64,000 nt of DNA from Desmonostoc muscorum FACHB-395 (lineage in GTDB: Bacteria; Cyanobacteriota; Cyanobacteriia; Cyanobacteriales; Nostocaceae): assembly GCF_014698035.1 (NCBI RefSeq), contig NZ_JACJSF010000010.1:103944-167943 (forward strand), in the 5' to 3' direction. Numbering within the stretch: the first letter of the stretch is position 1; each line of letters begins with the position of its first letter. The position numbers were made by a program, and so were the translations under genes. Positions 55,593-64,000 of the stretch are shown in pieces. The notes below the pieces were generated by a model that saw only the letters and a program-made list of their open reading frames with translations, did not search any database and was not told the origin of the DNA.

Positions 55593-57804
55593 GACTTTGC
55601 CCACAAGGATCTAGAACAAGCCCAGCTTTGATCAGCGCATCTTGAAGTTGAGCGTTCGCCGTTGCTGGAGTTTTCCGCAGGAAAGGCGAGGCGTAGTCCA
55701 TCGTTGCAGTTTGAGAGCCTGTCTCTTTGGAAAGAATGGCGATGCTTTTTTTTGCTAATTGGCTCTGAGTTTCTGCATCAAGTTGTGCCGATGAGTAGAT
55801 GATCACAGGAATCGACTGAGTGACAGGATTGCTTTTAAGCTGCTTGAGTACATCAAACCCACTCAACTCTGGCATCTCCAAGTCAAGGATGATCGCACTC
55901 GGTTGCTCGCGTTCTGCTAAATTTAATCCTTCCCATCCGTTCATGGCTTCTAAAATACTCAATTGTGTATTTATTAACAACTGCTTCACCAAATACCGAT
56001 AGGCAGGGTCATCGTCAATTAACAAGATTTTTTGAGGCTTGTTCTGATTAATTAGCGTATTAAGTTTATTCAACAACTGCAATCTGTCTACCGGCTTAAT
56101 TAAAAAACCGTTGGCTCCTAGGGCTAGTGCTTGCTTCTCGTTATCAATGATAGTGATAACTAGTACAGGTATGTTGCGGGTGGTTTCATCTCCTTTGATT
56201 TCTCGCAAGAACGTCCAGCCGTTTTGACCTTCTAGCATAATATCGAGCATAATCGCCGCCGGTTGAAGTTGTTGTAAGGCAAGCCTAGCTTGAGCTAAAG
56301 TGCGGGTCGCAATTAATTGATAGGCTGAATCCTGAAGGTGCTTTTCGTAAATAAATAGCGTTTCTCGATGATCTTCAACTGCCAGAATTGGCAGACGAGT
56401 TGGTTCAAGTGGTGCGATCGTCTCCCCTCGACCGTCGGACATCGGTTGCAGTAGGGTGGGAAATTCGGTTGCATAAGGGTAGACGATGGGAATCGATGCT
56501 GTAAATGTAGAACCTTCACCCAGCTTACTTGTAACTGAAATACTGCCGCCCAGTAGCTCCGTTAGCTTGTGCGATAACGGCAATCCTAACCCGGTTCCCT
56601 TCACCTGCTTTTGCAGAGAAGACTCAATTTGGACAAAATCCTCAAAAATGCGCTCTTGATCAGCGATCGGAATACCAATACCCGTATCAGACACAGAGAA
56701 GGTCACGGTATGACCCCTTTGCACAGCGGTTACATGCACTTCTCCCTGCTCGGTAAATTTGAGGGCATTGGAGATAAAGTTTCTTAGAATTTGCGCGACT
56801 TTGCCCTCATCACTATATATCTGCCCAATGCCTTCAGGTTCCTCGATATTCAGCGCGACAGAGGAATCTTGAACCAATAATGGACGCAGCATTCCCCGCA
56901 GTGTGGCAAACAAATCACTAACTTCAAAGGAACTGGGACGCACTTCAATTTTTCCAGCTTCCACCTTTGCCAAATCTAGCAAGTCGTTGACCAGTTCTGA
57001 TAATCCGCTCGCCGCCTTTTGGATGAATGTCACCTGCTTTTCTTGCTCGACGGTCAAATCACCATCCATCCGGGCCAGTAGCATCCGAGATAGGGAGAGA
57101 ATCGAGTTAAGCGGTGTACGAAATTCATGGCTCATATTTGAGAGAAAGCGGGTTTTTAGCTCGTTTGCCTTTTGCAAAGAGTCTGCTTTTTCATCCAACT
57201 CTGCATAGAGGGCAACCACACCGCGATTGGTATCTTCCAGTTCTCGGTTTAGCTGGGTTAGTTCTTCCTCCCGCTTCCGTAGCTCTGCCATTGCCCGCAG
57301 TAACTCCTGATTTTGTCGCTGAATCTCTTCATAGGGATTTTGGGGCGATCGCTCCATCACGCTTTCTCGAATCTGCTGCAATTGCAAATCGGTGAAATTA
57401 GGTGTGCGCTTCGACAATCTTTTGCTCATCACTACCGTTGTTCCCTGTCCTGGTAGCGATTCCATCTCAAAGAAATCCATCAGCTTTTGGCTACCGACGA
57501 TGCCCAGTCCTATTCCGGTGTCAGAGGTGTAGCGTCCGGCTAAAACGTCTGCTAGATGAGGAATACCCTCACCCCGATCCTGAATTTGAATCACAAACTC
57601 TTGAGGTTCTCCCGCCACAGAAAATTCAACCGTTCCACCTTTGGCATACTGAAAGGCGTTGCGGGCAATTTCTGAAACTGCCGTTGCCAATCGTGCTTGA
57701 TCTTGAGTATCAAAGCCCAATTGCTCGGCAATCTCACGAGTTCGCTGCCGAGCTTGGACAACATCTTGTTCGTACTCGATTTCGAGGATGAAAATAGTTG
57801 TCAT
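55585..57804 (-). CDS. Hybrid kinase with N-terminal RsbT/RsbW-like ATPase domain
   Basis: A 739-residue protein. Residues 1-130 are an anti-sigma-factor-type HATPase (N-box EIARNAFQYA, G-box DRGEGIP and TGIGLGIVG). A coiled coil (about 155-218) leads to HisKA, with the phospho-His at 226 in NMSHEFRTPL. The second HATPase has SDTGIGIP and GTGLGLPLSHKL, and two receivers follow (AIMLDIMLEG and AIILDLEMPE). Joining a partner-switching ATPase to a phosphorelay kinase in one chain is unusual and fits its place next to rsbT and a SpoIIE-type phosphatase. It overlaps the phosphatase stop by 4 bases (ATGA). Confidence 0.93.
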   Translation of the reverse strand: MTTIFILEIEYEQDVVQARQRTREIAEQLGFDTQDQARLATAVSEIARNAFQYAKGGTVEFSVAGEPQEFVIQIQDRGEGIPHLADVLAGRYTSDTGIGLGIVGSQKLMDFFEMESLPGQGTTVVMSKRLSKRTPNFTDLQLQQIRESVMERSPQNPYEEIQRQNQELLRAMAELRKREEELTQLNRELEDTNRGVVALYAELDEKADSLQKANELKTRFLSNMSHEFRTPLNSILSLSRMLLARMDGDLTVEQEKQVTFIQKAASGLSELVNDLLDLAKVEAGKIEVRPSSFEVSDLFATLRGMLRPLLVQDSSVALNIEEPEGIGQIYSDEGKVAQILRNFISNALKFTEQGEVHVTAVQRGHTVTFSVSDTGIGIPIADQERIFEDFVQIESSLQKQVKGTGLGLPLSHKLTELLGGSISVTSKLGEGSTFTASIPIVYPYATEFPTLLQPMSDGRGETIAPLEPTRLPILAVEDHRETLFIYEKHLQDSAYQLIATRTLAQARLALQQLQPAAIMLDIMLEGQNGWTFLREIKGDETTRNIPVLVITIIDNEKQALALGANGFLIKPVDRLQLLNKLNTLINQNKPQKILLIDDDPAYRYLVKQLLINTQLSILEAMNGWEGLNLAEREQPSAIILDLEMPELSGFDVLKQLKSNPVTQSIPVIIYSSAQLDAETQSQLAKKSIAILSKETGSQTATMDYASPFLRKTPATANAQLQDALIKAGLVLDPCGQSHV

Positions 57805-58805
57805 CTGCCCATTCCCTTAGCCACTAACACTGTCACATCGTCCCGGTCTCGGTTAAAGTCTCGGTATAAAACACCTGCAATCAGGCTGGGATGTTTTTGA
57901 CTCAAGCCTGGATAGCGATCGAGCTGCCACTTAGTGTCTAATCCGTCAGAATGCATAATTAAAAGTCCGTTGGCATACCAGGGATAGCTAAACTCTTGAA
58001 TTTTGCGGATTTCATGTCCCACTGTGCCGTTATTAGATATCAGATGGTGGCGTTCAGTAAATGAGAAAATGCTGGCAGCGATATTGCCAATGCCGGCAAA
58101 GCGGACAGACTGTTGTTCAAAGTCGATTTCAGCAATGGCGAGTGCTGCTCCTCGCGTACTTCGCAAGGCGGCGTGGGCAGCTTCGACGATCGCAGCAGGA
58201 GAGCGATCGTGTTCTTGAAAAATTCTGACGGCTTTTGAGGAAGCAGTAGCAGCCGCAGGCCCATGCCCTAAGCCATCGGCTACTAGCAACAGGCTGCGGC
58301 AACGATCAACTTGATATGCCCAGGCATCTCCTGAAATGTCCTCGCCTCGTTTGGGCAAACAGATCGTCCCAATTTCTAAGGTTTTTTGGGGCGGATGGGG
58401 TGTCGAGTCTGACCAGAGGTGGACGAGGAGCGCTGTCCCTTGGTTGCGAATGGAGTAAATTTCCAATAAACCAGAGAGGCGAGAAATTGCACCCAGTCCA
58501 TTGCCTAAGGTTCCGCCTGTGGAAAAGCCATCTTGCAAACACTCATCCACATCAACCATTCCCCGTCCTTTATCTAGCGATAAGACTTCAATACCAATGG
58601 CTGAATCGTGTTCGAGCAATCTTAGCAATAAGACTCCACCCTGACCGTGCTGGATCAGATTGTTCGCAATCTCTGTCACCACAATGCCAACCTTGCCCCG
58701 TTGCGTTTCCTGAAAGCCAAGCCGAGTTGCCAATGCGATCGCTACCCGTCGCGCTTCCCCAGTCTGGCTAGATTCAGTAATTGTAATGGCGACAGATTCT
58801 CTCAT
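57801..58805 (-). CDS. HATPase-SpoIIE/RsbX-type PP2C phosphatase
   Basis: A 334-residue protein. The N-terminal RsbT-like HATPase (about 1-125; N-box TEIANNLIQHGQGG) is joined to a PP2C/SpoIIE phosphatase domain (about 130-330) with metal Asp residues in ISGDAWAY, VADGLGHGP, HSDGLD and RDDVTVLV. RsbX dephosphorylates RsbR/RsbS to reset stressosomes, so that role is proposed. The ATG at 58805 follows the rsbT stop by one base. Confidence 0.9.
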   Translation of the reverse strand: MRESVAITITESSQTGEARRVAIALATRLGFQETQRGKVGIVVTEIANNLIQHGQGGVLLLRLLEHDSAIGIEVLSLDKGRGMVDVDECLQDGFSTGGTLGNGLGAISRLSGLLEIYSIRNQGTALLVHLWSDSTPHPPQKTLEIGTICLPKRGEDISGDAWAYQVDRCRSLLLVADGLGHGPAAATASSKAVRIFQEHDRSPAAIVEAAHAALRSTRGAALAIAEIDFEQQSVRFAGIGNIAASIFSFTERHHLISNNGTVGHEIRKIQEFSYPWYANGLLIMHSDGLDTKWQLDRYPGLSQKHPSLIAGVLYRDFNRDRDDVTVLVAKGMGR

Positions 58806-58806
58806 T

Positions 58807-59211
58807 TTATTTCCATCGTACAATTATTACCCGTGTTCCTTCTCCCACCACAGACTGAATTTCAAACTCGTTGGCGAGTCGTTTGGCACCGCTCAATCCC
58901 ATACCCAATCCGCTACCCGTGGTGAACCCATCCTTCAGCGCCAGTTCAATATCGGGAATTCCCGGGCCCCCATCTTCAAAGGTCAGCCGGAGTCCTCGTC
59001 GTCTCTCTTGCTGAAGCGTTTCTAGTTTTACTGTGCCACCTCCCCCATAGTCTAGGGTATTGCGGGCTAACTCACTGGCAGCGGTGACAATTTTAGTTTG
59101 GTCTACTAAGCTAAAGCCAATTTCCACGGCCAGCTGGCGCACGGCTTGCCGAACTAAGACTACATCACCAGAAGATTGAATGTTGATTGTTTCAGTCTTC
59201 TGCATCGTCAT
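58807..59211 (-). CDS. rsbT: RsbT-like serine kinase / anti-sigma-type ATPase
   Basis: A 134-residue GHKL ATPase of the RsbT family: N-box SELARNTLDYGGGG, G1 box FEDGGPGIPD, and GSGLGMGLSGAKRL for the lid. RsbT phosphorylates RsbS and RsbR and is released on stress to activate a downstream phosphatase. The start overlaps rsbS; ATGs at 59211 and 59205 are both possible. Its position between rsbS and the phosphatase is that of classical RST modules. Confidence 0.9.
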   Translation of the reverse strand: MTMQKTETINIQSSGDVVLVRQAVRQLAVEIGFSLVDQTKIVTAASELARNTLDYGGGGTVKLETLQQERRRGLRLTFEDGGPGIPDIELALKDGFTTGSGLGMGLSGAKRLANEFEIQSVVGEGTRVIIVRWK

Positions 59212-59605
59212 CTGCACGCCATTGAGTGGCAATGACCTGATTTGTGGTTTCATTGAGTGACGATCGCAACAGTGCCATTCCCTTTTCTACGTTTAGGGCA
59301 GTGCGAATGCCTGTCAGCGACAGCCCCAATTCCACCAGCGTAATTGCCACAGCAGGCTGCATCCCAACGACAACTGTTTGGGCATCCATCACCTGTGATA
59401 TTCTGGCAATGTTGCCTAAAACCCTACCAATGAAGGAATCAACAATATCTAATGCAGAGATATCGATCAAGACACCGTGAGCGTGAGTTTGAGTGATGCG
59501 GTTGGTCAAGTCATCCTGTAGAGTCATGGCAAGGCGATCGTACATATCCACTTGGATTGTCACCAGCAGGAAATTGCCCATTTTGAGTATAGGAATACGT
59601 TCCAT
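59192..59605 (-). CDS. rsbS: RsbS-like STAS antagonist
   Basis: A 137-residue single STAS domain. The phospho-acceptor region reads GVLIDISALDIVDSFIGRVL, with Ser in the RsbS position. LGNIARISQVMDAQTVVVGM completes the core. RsbS is the scaffold of the stressosome and binds RsbT. It overlaps rsbT by about 20 bases and follows rsbR by 10. Confidence 0.92.
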   Translation of the reverse strand: MERIPILKMGNFLLVTIQVDMYDRLAMTLQDDLTNRITQTHAHGVLIDISALDIVDSFIGRVLGNIARISQVMDAQTVVVGMQPAVAITLVELGLSLTGIRTALNVEKGMALLRSSLNETTNQVIATQWRADDDAED

Positions 59606-59615
59606 TGGTTCCTAC

Positions 59616-60467
59616 CTATTTGGGTTGAGAGCGGGTAATGGTTGCTCCCAAACTTTTTAGCGCTGTGAGAAAGGCATCGGCTAAGGTTGCCTTGGTTGTG
59701 ATATTAGTTAAATCAATGCCGAGATAAACGATCGTTTGGGCAATTTGAGGACGAATCCCACTGATCATACAATCGGCTCCCATGAGACGGGCAGCAGTAA
59801 CGGTCTTGAGCAGATGTTGAGCGGTGAGGGTATCCACGGTAGGAACCCCGGTAATGTCAATAATGGCAATTTCTGACCCGGTTTCAACAATTTTCTGCAA
59901 CAACGACTCCATCATCATTTGCGTGCGGGCACTATCCAGGGTGCCGATAATGGGTAATGCCAAAATTCCGTCCCAGAGTTTAATCACTGGAGTAGACAGC
60001 TCCATCAACTCTTCCTGCTGTCGCAAAATCACCTCTTCCCGCGCCTTTTGATACACTTCAATTGTCAGCAATCCCAGCTGATCCAGTAAGTTGGTGGCTA
60101 ACCAAATCTCTTCACCCAACTCAATGGGGTCTTTCAATTGCTGACGCATTCGGTTGAAGAGGGGTTGCTTGAACGAAAAGACGAATGTAGCTGTTTCCGC
60201 CGGTGTGAAGCCTTTTTGCGATCGCGATCGAGAAATGCTGTTTAGTATCTCCCGCATATCTTGCCACACCCCTGCCTGAATATTGGTCAACTTGCCATGC
60301 CCAACGGCACTCCGAAACAAGCTCAGGAATTCCCGGCACTCCTCCTTTAGCTCGGCTTCTTTAATCAAGCCTTTCCGAATATTGACATTGGCTAACTCCT
60401 GAGTCCACTCTGACAGCAAGTCTGCCTCGAAGGTTTCCAGGATTTCTGGTATTTTACTTTCGCTCAT
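59616..60467 (-). CDS. rsbR: RsbR-like co-antagonist (sensor domain + STAS)
   Basis: A 283-residue protein. The N-terminal 150 residues are helical and of RsbRD-type (not globin or PAS). The C-terminal STAS domain starts at about residue 165, with WDGILALPIIGTLDSART and the phospho-Thr region IIDITGVPTVDTLTAQHL. RsbR paralogues supply the stress-sensing turrets of the stressosome. It is the first gene of the operon; the ATG at 60467 is used over an extension of 7 residues. The signal sensed is unknown. Confidence 0.92.
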   Translation of the reverse strand: MSESKIPEILETFEADLLSEWTQELANVNIRKGLIKEAELKEECREFLSLFRSAVGHGKLTNIQAGVWQDMREILNSISRSRSQKGFTPAETATFVFSFKQPLFNRMRQQLKDPIELGEEIWLATNLLDQLGLLTIEVYQKAREEVILRQQEELMELSTPVIKLWDGILALPIIGTLDSARTQMMMESLLQKIVETGSEIAIIDITGVPTVDTLTAQHLLKTVTAARLMGADCMISGIRPQIAQTIVYLGIDLTNITTKATLADAFLTALKSLGATITRSQPK

Positions 60468-60785
60468 TGTTCCTATAAGGACAACCACTTTGATTAGTCC
60501 AAAATCAGTGTATGCTGATTCAGACCAACGCGAAAGTCGTTCGTTGGCAGATGATATTAAACTAGCGATCGCTTTCTTTTGGTCTGGGGAAAGGAAAATT
60601 CAAGCCCTTTCCCTTTCCCCTTTCCCCCAAAACCCGAAAAGTATTGAGTTCTTGCAGCGATCGCATTTTCCGCAATTCTGAATCCCTAATTAAATTTTTC
60701 TAATAATCATTCTCTATTTTGTGGCATAAATTTAGTGAATGCGGATGATATGTACATAGCAGCATTGATCACTAAAGATTGATTT
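60468..60785. other. Divergent regulatory region between rsbR and DUF1822 gene
   Basis: No supported gene in these 318 bases. It must contain the rsb operon promoter (minus) and the DUF1822 promoter (plus). HIP1 sites occur at about 60567 and 60658. Confidence 0.4.
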
Positions 60786-61754
60786 ATGAATAACTCCACC
60801 TATCAGCTAGACGATTTCGCTTTAACATTACCGATTCCCCAATTAGCTCGCATCACTGCCCAGGAATTTGCTAACCAACAGCCAAATTCGGAAAAAGCAG
60901 AGCAAGTTCGGCTGAATACGCTAGCTGTGTGGGTGGTGAATGACTACTTGGAAATGATGGATATTCCTACCAACCTCCAAGCTAGCGACAGCTGGAACCC
61001 CATCATGCGCCTCTGTGGAAATGTTGCTGACTTAGAATTGCCCTCAGTTGGCCGTCTAGAGTGTCGCCCTGTCCATCAACATCAACAGATATGTTCCATA
61101 CCCCCAGAAACCTGGGAAGAACGGGTGGGTTATTTAGTAGTTCAATTTGATGAATTACTCCAAGAAGCAAGGCTGCTTGGTTTTATTGCTAGTGTCGCAA
61201 CTGAAACACTGCCTTTAAAACAACTGCAACCATTGGAAGCATTTATCGACCACTTGGGAGAATTGCGTCAATCTCCAGTTAGTTCACTCGTGAATTTGAG
61301 TCAGTGGTTTACCGGTATATTTGAGGCAGGTTGGCAAACAATTGAATCTTTGTGGAACTTGCCGGAACTCAGACCAGTTTATGCCTTTCGTAGTACCGAA
61401 ACTTTAGAACTAAATGCCCTCAATCAAGCAGAATCAATTACTAAACGGGCAAAACTAATTGATTTAGGTATCCAAATTCTTAACCAACCCGTTATGTTGA
61501 TTGTGGAAATCAGCCCAGAAAAAGATCAACAAACCAGTATTCATCTGCAATTGCACGCCACTGGTAATCAAATCTACTTACCACCCGGAGTTCATCTCAC
61601 CGTTCTAGATAGTTCAGGAGCTGTATTTCTAGATGCTCAATCGAGAAAATCAGACAACTACATTCAGTTACAGTTTCGCGGTGAACCTACAGAACAATTT
61701 AGTGTTAGGGTAGCCATTAATGATACTAGCATTACTGAGCATTTTCGGATTTAA
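60786..61754 (+). CDS. DUF1822 family protein
   Basis: A 322-residue cytoplasmic protein. The N-terminal half (about 1-160) has the DUF1822 pattern: QVRLNTLAVWVVNDYLEMM, WEERVGYLVVQFDELLQEA. The C-terminal half contains VMLIVEISPEKDQQTSIHLQ and a small beta domain. DUF1822 genes commonly precede CHAT-CHASE2 genes in Nostoc, as here, implying a shared role in a sensor-protease-like system. The molecular function is unknown. Confidence 0.88.
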   Translation: MNNSTYQLDDFALTLPIPQLARITAQEFANQQPNSEKAEQVRLNTLAVWVVNDYLEMMDIPTNLQASDSWNPIMRLCGNVADLELPSVGRLECRPVHQHQQICSIPPETWEERVGYLVVQFDELLQEARLLGFIASVATETLPLKQLQPLEAFIDHLGELRQSPVSSLVNLSQWFTGIFEAGWQTIESLWNLPELRPVYAFRSTETLELNALNQAESITKRAKLIDLGIQILNQPVMLIVEISPEKDQQTSIHLQLHATGNQIYLPPGVHLTVLDSSGAVFLDAQSRKSDNYIQLQFRGEPTEQFSVRVAINDTSITEHFRI

Positions 61755-61934
61755 AACATCCAGTTATTTTCCCTCTTGTCGGTAATTTATTAAGTGCTAA
61801 TTGGTTAATTAAAAATTAAAAATTAAAAATTCAAGCCAGTTTTGGGGATTTTGAAAAAAGTCTGTAAAAGCTTGTGGAGCTTGTTATGAGACATTAGAAC
61901 AGGGGATGATTTTGCACAGAGGGATAGTGAGGTC
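61755..61934. other. Spacer with AAAAATT tandem units
   Basis: About four AAAAATT units (near 61810-61829) before the CHAT-CHASE2 gene. GAGGTC precedes the next ATG. Confidence 0.4.
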
Positions 61935-63929
61935 ATGGGTAAGTTAGTGGTTCTGAAGTTCGGAGAGGGTAGTTTTGAGCAGGGATTTGCTGTCACCCTC
62001 CAAATTGGTGAAGAACACGAGCGGGCGACAACAGAAATCACGGGGAAACTACCTTCATTTCCCGAAATGCCGCTTTATTATAGTCATTGGCAGTCTAGTT
62101 ATCGGCAGATAGGCAATCGTTATCGTCTCCATGCTGACAAAATGCAGGTGACGAATGTCTCGATGATTCAAGACTGCGAAAACACTTCCCGTATCTTACG
62201 GGCCCGCTTTAATACCTGGTTGCGAGCAGAAGAATTTCGCCCTTTAAGGGAAAAATGGTTAGAAAGATTGTCGTCCGAAGAAGAAGTACGAGTAATTTTG
62301 CAAACAGAAAATAGCCAATTGCAGCTATTGCCTTGGCATCTGTGGGAGTTGTTAGAACGCTACCCCAAGGCTGAAATCGCTCTTTCTTCACCATCCTACG
62401 ATCGCATTCACAAGCTACGCCCAAAAAATCCATTAGTCAATATTTTGGCAATTGTGGGCAATAGTCAGGGGATTGATACTGAGGTCGATCAAGCTTTACT
62501 CCAACAATGTGGTAACGCAGAAGTCTACTTTTTGGTAGAACCACAACGTAAAGAATTAACCGAGCATCTTTGGGGCAAAAACTGGGATATTCTCTTCTTT
62601 GCTGGGCACAGTTCCAGTAACAAAAATGGAGAAAGTGGACGAATTTACCTTAATAAGACTGATAGTCTGACCATTGGCGAATTAAAGTATGCTCTGAAGA
62701 AAGCCATTGAGAACGGCTTGCAACTAGCTATCTTCAACTCCTGTGATGGATTAGGATTAGCACGAGAATTGGCTGATTTGCAAATTCCTCAAATAATCGT
62801 CATGCGTGAACCAGTCCCAGACCAAGTTGCGAAGGAATTCTTAAAGTATTTTCTCCAAGGCTTTGCTGGTGGCGAGTCTTTATATCAAGCGGTACGCCAA
62901 GCACGGGAACGATTGCAAGGACTTGAGGATCGATTTCCCTGTGCAACTTGGCTACCAATGATTTGCCAAAATCCAGCGCAGATACCACCCACTTGGGATG
63001 AATTAAGGTCTCCAACAAAACCTAAAGATACACCGAATCTAGTTTTGTCTACCAAACGCAGATTGGCAACAACTTTGTTATCCAGTTTAGCGATTACAGG
63101 CTTGGTTTTTGGGGTGAGATGCGTAGGATGGCTAGAAAGTGTAGAAATTCCTGCCTTTGACCAGATGATGCGATCGCGCCCTGTGGAGCCACAAGATTCG
63201 CGTCTGCTGGTAATTGCAATTGATGATGACGATCTGGCAATTCAAAGACAAAATGGTGAGTCCTTGATTGGAGCTTCCATTTCCGAAAAATCTCTTAACA
63301 AAGTATTGGCAAAACTGAATAAATATCAACCCCGCGCGATCGGCTTGGATATTTACCGTGATTTTCAAGCCAAACAACCAGATTTAATTACTCGTCTTCA
63401 AAAAACTCAGAATTTGGTTGGCGTATGTAAAGGAAGTGATAGCACAGCAAACATCACTGGTATTAAGCCAGCACCAGAAATCCCCCCAACAAATCTGGGA
63501 TTCAGTGACTTTCTTCACGATTCTGATGGAGTTATCCGTCGCCATCTCCTGTTCATGAACCAGGAGCCGACATCGTTGTGTCCTGCTACCTTTGCATTCA
63601 GTCTACAACTAGCTTCCTTGTATCTGCGTCCTTCAGGAATTCAACCAAAGTTCACCCCAGAAGGGAATTTGCAACTCGGTAAAACTATTTTTCCGAATCT
63701 GAAGTCTCGCACTGGCGGCTATCACGATATTGATGCTAATGGCGGTCAAATCTTACTTAACTACCGTTCTCCAAAACAGATAGTCCAACAGGTGAAACTT
63801 ACCCAATTTTTAGCTAATCCAATTAGCCCCAGTGCTATCAAAGACAAAATTGTTTTGATTGGTGTGACAGCAAGGGGGGATTCTCCAGACACTGATACCG
63901 TTGGCGAATTCCCCAAACAGCTAAACTGA
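61935..63929 (+). CDS. CHAT-CHASE2 protein, truncated in CHASE2
   Basis: A 664-residue product. The N-terminal part (about 1-340) has a CHAT caspase-like fold, with His in FFAGHSSSN (about residue 225) and Cys in IFNSCDGLGLARELA (about 269). A hydrophobic segment (about 377-397) leads into a CHASE2 sensor domain (ESVEIPAFDQMMRS, VIAIDDDDLAIQR, VLIGVT). The frame stops soon after VLIGVTARG, where CHASE2 normally continues into further strands and membrane helices, and the next sequence looks like a transposase tail. The gene is probably broken by an insertion at about 63895. Confidence 0.85.
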   Translation: MGKLVVLKFGEGSFEQGFAVTLQIGEEHERATTEITGKLPSFPEMPLYYSHWQSSYRQIGNRYRLHADKMQVTNVSMIQDCENTSRILRARFNTWLRAEEFRPLREKWLERLSSEEEVRVILQTENSQLQLLPWHLWELLERYPKAEIALSSPSYDRIHKLRPKNPLVNILAIVGNSQGIDTEVDQALLQQCGNAEVYFLVEPQRKELTEHLWGKNWDILFFAGHSSSNKNGESGRIYLNKTDSLTIGELKYALKKAIENGLQLAIFNSCDGLGLARELADLQIPQIIVMREPVPDQVAKEFLKYFLQGFAGGESLYQAVRQARERLQGLEDRFPCATWLPMICQNPAQIPPTWDELRSPTKPKDTPNLVLSTKRRLATTLLSSLAITGLVFGVRCVGWLESVEIPAFDQMMRSRPVEPQDSRLLVIAIDDDDLAIQRQNGESLIGASISEKSLNKVLAKLNKYQPRAIGLDIYRDFQAKQPDLITRLQKTQNLVGVCKGSDSTANITGIKPAPEIPPTNLGFSDFLHDSDGVIRRHLLFMNQEPTSLCPATFAFSLQLASLYLRPSGIQPKFTPEGNLQLGKTIFPNLKSRTGGYHDIDANGGQILLNYRSPKQIVQQVKLTQFLANPISPSAIKDKIVLIGVTARGDSPDTDTVGEFPKQLN

Positions 63930-64000
63930 ACCGATTAGTTCAGCAATGAAACGATTGAGAACCTTCTGAGCAGTTTTATACCCAGTAGCTTGCTTACCTA
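63921..64000 (-). mobile_element. C-terminal end of a probable transposase, partial
   Basis: On the minus strand the frame is open from the window edge to a TAG at 63921-63923 and reads ATGYKTAQKVLNRFIAELIG, the style of a transposase C-terminus. It abuts the place where the CHASE2 gene loses homology. The assignment is tentative because only 25 residues are visible. Confidence 0.45.

Noticed and set aside
55075..58925. Several plus-strand frames of 60-150 residues across the rsb operon
   Set aside because: All are antisense to well-supported kinase, phosphatase and rsb genes with no motifs of their own.

Overview
The window looks like chromosomal DNA of a filamentous, Nostoc/Anabaena-type cyanobacterium. 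The evidence is very frequent GCGATCGC (HIP1) octamers, many heptanucleotide-type short tandem repeats between genes, a tocopherol cyclase, a plant-type [2Fe-2S] ferredoxin, a TxlA/HCF164-like thioredoxin, DUF1822 and CHAT-CHASE2 proteins, and large WD40, TPR and STAND proteins. The species is not established. About 50 genes can be supported, plus one tRNA. Coding density is moderate, and many gaps carry miniature inverted-repeat elements, hairpins and tandem repeats.

Layout. 0-3 kb: csaA-like and tatC (minus strand), a small secreted peptide and an SDR oxidoreductase. 3-13 kb: an accessory block. It opens with nested repeats and a micro-ORF built of 7-residue repeats, then an AAA/KAP-like ATPase overlapping a 1750-residue TPR-STAND-coiled coil-TM-WD40 protein. 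After these come a small membrane protein, a serine hydrolase and a Uma2 nuclease. 13-18 kb: tRNA-Arg(CCU), tocopherol cyclase, two paralogous J-domain proteins (one with an added WD40 propeller) and a membrane-anchored low-complexity protein. 18-27 kb: tandem metallophosphoesterases, a GlsB-type membrane protein, leuC-leuD and glgB. 27-33 kb: a lipoprotein, an FtsL-like protein with ftsI, a heme-oxygenase-like iron protein and a methyltransferase. 33-40 kb: a GDPD phosphodiesterase overlapping a secreted tandem-repeat protein, ligA and a TauD-like dioxygenase. 40-53 kb: mixed housekeeping and signalling genes (GAF-GGDEF, glycosyltransferase-TPR, aminotransferase, RNase T2, class I aldolase, DUF1622 pair, M48 peptidase, thioredoxin, ferredoxin).

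53.6-60.5 kb is the most coherent regulatory unit: a minus-strand operon rsbR-rsbS-rsbT, then an ATPase-SpoIIE/RsbX-type phosphatase, then two hybrid histidine kinases. All junctions are short gaps or overlaps. It reads as a stressosome-type partner-switching module wired into phosphorelay signalling; the first kinase itself begins with an RsbT/RsbW-like ATPase domain. Divergent to it are a DUF1822 gene and a CHAT-CHASE2 gene that stops inside the CHASE2 domain, just before what looks like a transposase tail at the right edge.

Most striking observations: (i) the giant STAND gene has apparently taken up two intergenic-type repeats in frame, one of them a 54-bp insert at a HIP1 site with a 5-bp duplication, and a remnant of a second WD40-protein C-terminus lies just downstream; (ii) a hairpin-ended repeat is nested inside a TA-flanked MITE, with a second inverted copy 36 kb away; (iii) the GDPD start codon lies inside the last repeat of the upstream secreted protein. 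Starts were moved inward where an internal ATG with better spacing or family agreement exists. Nothing here was checked against databases.
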